Below, one piece after another: positions 61,848 through 64,000 of a stretch of 64,000 bases of DNA (the stretch's first letter is position 1; the number at the start of each line of letters is the position of its first letter). Below the pieces are notes generated by a model. It was not told the DNA's origin, searched no databases, and saw only the letters and a list, made by a program, of their open reading frames with translations. Source of the stretch: Kineosporia corallincola (GTDB lineage: Bacteria; Actinomycetota; Actinomycetes; Actinomycetales; Kineosporiaceae). The position numbers were made by a program, and so were the translations under genes. The DNA lies in the NCBI RefSeq assembly GCF_018499875.1, contig NZ_JAHBAY010000002.1, forward strand, positions 588,886 through 652,885. The letters run 5' to 3'.

Positions 61848-63010
61848 CAGAAGGTCAGGCCGAGATCGACGAAGACCTCGCCCGCCAGGGTCCGCGCGTC
61901 GGTGTCGGCGGGCAGGAAACCGGTCTTGATGAACTTCTCGATACCCGGTTGCAGCACTTCCTGGAGGTTTTTCGGCGACGGGTCGAACGTCAGGGTCTGC
62001 AACACCGGCAGGATCCGGTCGGGCTCGTCCGGGATGTACTTCTTCTCGTGCTCGATCTCGGCGGTGGCCTCCAGGTTGGAGCCGACCCAACGCGATCCCC
62101 GGGCCCAGGCGGTGACGAGCTTGGCCGCGGTGACCGGGTCCTGGCTGACGAAGTCGTTGTTCAGGGCGACCGCGCAGCACGGGTAGCTGGAGTTGCGGCT
62201 CAGGCTCTGGTTGTTCGACAGGGTCTTCGCCCATCCGGCCTGGACCCCCTCGATGATCGGCAGGTAGCCGCCGGCCGTCGCGATCGCGTCGACCTTCTTG
62301 TCCTCCAGGGCTTTCGGCAGCAGGTCCTGCTCGATCACCACCCACTGGACCTGTTTCGCGGCCGGGGCCGAGTTGATGCCCGCGTCGAGCAGGTCGAGGG
62401 AGAAGAAGTTGGTGGCCGAGCCCTGGAGATCGCTGACGCCGATCTTCTTGCCCCTCAGCGCCGCGACGGTGGGGACCGAGCCGTCGTTGCGCACGTACAG
62501 GTCGAGGCATCCGTGGTGCAGGCCGCCGGACAGCTTGACCGGGGTGCCGTTGTAGATCGGGCCGAGGAAGTTGAAGAAGATGCCGTTGGTGGCCACGTAC
62601 TTGCCCGAGCCGACGGCCGCGGTCACGTCCTCGTCGGTGCCCGCCTTCTTCAGCACCACGTCCAGCCCGGCCTGCTCGAAGAAGCCATTCTCGAAGGCCG
62701 CGATCAGGGGCGCCTCGCAGACACCGGTGGGCGAGGTGATCGCGAGCTGCCGCCCGGCCCAGGACTGCGTGACCGTGAGGCCGGTGGCCTTCACCGCGTC
62801 GCTCTCGTTGCCTCGCAGGAACGCCCAGCTGCCCAGTCCTGCGGCGGCCGCCAGGCCGACCCCGGCACCGCCCAGGGTGAGCAGGCGGCGCCGCGAAAGG
62901 CCTTCGGGAGCATCGAGATCGACGTTGGCGTCGACGAGATCGGACCGGTCCGGAGCGCCGGCAGCGTCGTCAGCGTTCTCCTGGGAGCCGTGCGGGGTGT
63001 TGTCGGTCAT
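61847..63010 (-). CDS. Tat-exported ABC solute-binding protein, NitT/TauT type
   Basis: About 387 residues from the ATG at 63010 (GGA 8 bases upstream; another ATG at 63019). Acidic N-terminal region, then the twin-arginine signal LSRRRLLTLGGAGVGLAAAA. Binding-protein fold: AITSPTGVCEAPLIAAFENG FFEQAGLDVV, GLHHGCLDLYVRNDG, GKKIGVSDLQGSATNFFSLD, YPCCAVALNNDF. Cysteines and paired histidines in the expected ligand cleft are unusual for taurine or nitrate binding and could contact a metal. First gene of the transport/copper operon. Confidence 0.88.
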   Translation of the reverse strand: MTDNTPHGSQENADDAAGAPDRSDLVDANVDLDAPEGLSRRRLLTLGGAGVGLAAAAGLGSWAFLRGNESDAVKATGLTVTQSWAGRQLAITSPTGVCEAPLIAAFENGFFEQAGLDVVLKKAGTDEDVTAAVGSGKYVATNGIFFNFLGPIYNGTPVKLSGGLHHGCLDLYVRNDGSVPTVAALRGKKIGVSDLQGSATNFFSLDLLDAGINSAPAAKQVQWVVIEQDLLPKALEDKKVDAIATAGGYLPIIEGVQAGWAKTLSNNQSLSRNSSYPCCAVALNNDFVSQDPVTAAKLVTAWARGSRWVGSNLEATAEIEHEKKYIPDEPDRILPVLQTLTFDPSPKNLQEVLQPGIEKFIKTGFLPADTDARTLAGEVFVDLGLTF

Positions 63011-63190
63011 GGCGGGCATCCTGTTCAGCTGTTCGGGCTGGCCGGATCACTCGGAATCGCTCAGGCGGGCCAGGGACTCAGGCAGCGATGAAACACCTGT
63101 GAAGACAGAGAATTCGGCGATCGTTCCGGTTCGCCGGCCACAGCCCCCTCCTAGGAAAATAGTCCGGTATCCACCCGGTCACAAGATGCT
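63011..63190. other. leader region of the ABC-copper operon
   Basis: On the minus strand the 180 bases before the binding-protein start include a purine-rich stretch and a CCGGACTATTTTCCTAGG segment that may hold the promoter. I saw no riboswitch I could name. Confidence 0.4.
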
Positions 63191-63218
63191 TTGACCAACT
63201 CGATAGAAATAGTAGACT
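63191..63218 (+). promoter_or_regulatory. sigma-70-type promoter of the GNAT gene
   Basis: TTGACC, a 16-base AT-rich spacer, then TAGACT: five of six and four of six consensus bases. It lies 37 bases upstream of the GNAT start. Confidence 0.6.
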
Positions 63219-63254
63219 TTTGCTGATGACCCATCCACGTTCCCGAGAACCCTG

Positions 63255-63956
63255 ATGACGCAGCCGGTCCCGTTCCTCGCGCCGCCTGTTCTCGATCATC
63301 TGTCCTGGCACTCGCTCAACGGCCCGCACGCCCACCTGGCCGAGGTCCACGGCCGCGCGCGCCGTTACCACCCCGACTTCGCTGCCTACAGCGCCCTGCA
63401 TCCCGACCGCGATGCCCGGGCCTGGCGCGACCTGGCCACCCTGGCCGGGCCCGGCGTCGAGGTCGTGCTCGCCGGCGCACCGTTCACCCCGCCGCCGGGC
63501 TGGGTGGTGAGCCGCGTCGGCAACGCCGTGCAGCTCGTCGCCGACGCCTCCCCCGGCCGCCCGGACAGCGAGGCCGTGCTGCTCGGCCCCGACCACGCCC
63601 CCGAGATCGCCGCACTCATCGAGCGCACCCGACCCGGCCCGTGGCGTCCACGGACCGTGGAACTCGGCCGCTACCTGGGCATCCGGCGCCACGGGCAACT
63701 CGTGGCGATGGCCGGCGAACGGGTGCGCGTGCCCGGGTGGACCGAGATCAGCGCCGTCTGCACCGATCCCGCGTTCCGTGGTCAGGGACTGGCCGCCCGG
63801 CTGGTCTCCGCCGTGGTGCACAGCATCCGCGCGCGCGGCGACGAGGTGCTGCTGCACACCGGCGTCGACAACGCGCCGGCCCGCAGGCTCTACGAGCGCC
63901 TGGGCTTCCGGGTCCGGCGCGAGACGGTGTTCCTGCGCCTGGTCACGCCGTCGTAA
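63255..63956 (+). CDS. GNAT-family N-acetyltransferase
   Basis: 233 residues. The C-terminal half has the acetyl-CoA motif AVCTDPAFRGQGLAARLVSA, then EVLLHTGVDNAPARRLYERL GF, the FR47-like form of the fold. The N-terminal half is a second, degenerate GNAT-like or substrate domain. The acceptor is unknown. It is divergent from the ABC-copper operon and converges on the next gene with 14 bases of overlap. Confidence 0.88.
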   Translation: MTQPVPFLAPPVLDHLSWHSLNGPHAHLAEVHGRARRYHPDFAAYSALHPDRDARAWRDLATLAGPGVEVVLAGAPFTPPPGWVVSRVGNAVQLVADASPGRPDSEAVLLGPDHAPEIAALIERTRPGPWRPRTVELGRYLGIRRHGQLVAMAGERVRVPGWTEISAVCTDPAFRGQGLAARLVSAVVHSIRARGDEVLLHTGVDNAPARRLYERLGFRVRRETVFLRLVTPS

Positions 63957-64000
63957 GAGATTCCGGCGCGGGCAGGTTCAGGTGCTCGCGCAGGGTCTCG
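63943..64000 (-). CDS. C-terminal end of a gene leaving the window, probably LLM-type monooxygenase
   Basis: On the minus strand the frame ends ETLREHLNLPAPESLTTA and a TGA at 63943-63945. The TLREHLxLP ending is typical for NtaA/DszA-type flavin monooxygenases (the one at 52548 ends similarly with STLRENL). Only 18 residues are visible, so the assignment is tentative. Confidence 0.42.
   Translation of the reverse strand, partial: ETLREHLNLPAPESLTTA

Noticed and set aside
63060..63190. Riboswitch upstream of the ABC-copper operon
   Set aside because: The leader has some purine-rich and paired stretches but no conserved core of the TPP, SAM, cobalamin or other riboswitches I could match.

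Overview
The window is high-GC DNA with near-saturated G/C at third codon positions, many GTG and TTG starts and many 1-4 base gene overlaps. That, together with EspC/WXG-type ESX proteins, DUF1345, SelO, YcnI/CopCD and many TetR/MarR regulators, points to a filamentous or soil actinomycete. I cannot name the genus. No rRNA, tRNA or CRISPR array was seen.

Layout. 0-4.5 kb is accessory: a polymorphic-toxin locus on the minus strand (membrane-anchored NYN protein, then a WXG-like protein ending in a DddA/SCP1.201-type cytidine deaminase domain, then an overlapping Imm1 immunity gene) followed by the remnant of a phosphotransferase gene. 4.5-9.1 kb holds a SnoaL-like gene, an XRE regulator, a chloramphenicol-phosphotransferase-like kinase, a YbdK-type ligase and SelO. 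9.2-24.5 kb and 29.5-45.2 kb are mostly small divergent modules of one TetR or MarR regulator and one or two redox enzymes (MDR reductase, FAD monooxygenase, NmrA proteins, aldo/keto reductase, Baeyer-Villiger monooxygenase with an SMP-30 lactonase, nitroreductase, SDRs, cyclase, alpha/beta hydrolase). Several have a visible palindromic operator between the partners. 24.5-29.5 kb is eroded: an ISAs1 transposase remnant, a frameshifted SRPBCC gene, a DUF1345 / alcohol dehydrogenase / small-protein cluster, and a complete IS630-type element with a frameshifted transposase.

34.5-37.7 kb is an orphan ESX-type operon of four overlapping genes (EspC-like, WXG protein with hydrophobic tail, EspG-like, two-TM protein). 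39.6-43.6 kb carries msrA with a DUF427 gene, a DUF1348 gene with its own TetR regulator, and a YeiH-type exporter preceded by an overlapping 54-residue membrane protein. 45.2-54.6 kb is a divergent catabolic locus: a complete peptide-type ABC importer plus amidohydrolase on one side, and a class V aminotransferase, an LLM flavin monooxygenase and a GntR regulator on the other. 54.6-63.0 kb is a long minus-strand run: NitT/TauT-type ABC importer with a Tat-signal binding protein, then YcnI and CopC-CopD copper proteins (all overlapping), then a cystathionine beta-synthase-like enzyme and an unrecognised 430-residue protein. A GNAT gene and the tail of a probable LLM monooxygenase close the window.

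A recurring oddity is apparent single-base frameshifts in otherwise well-conserved coding frames (about 12,836, 25,505, 29,193 and 54,705). At least two fall in runs of C. They are either real decay or consensus errors, and read data would decide. The strongest candidate for new biology is the deaminase toxin/Imm1 pair at 1.5-3.1 kb.
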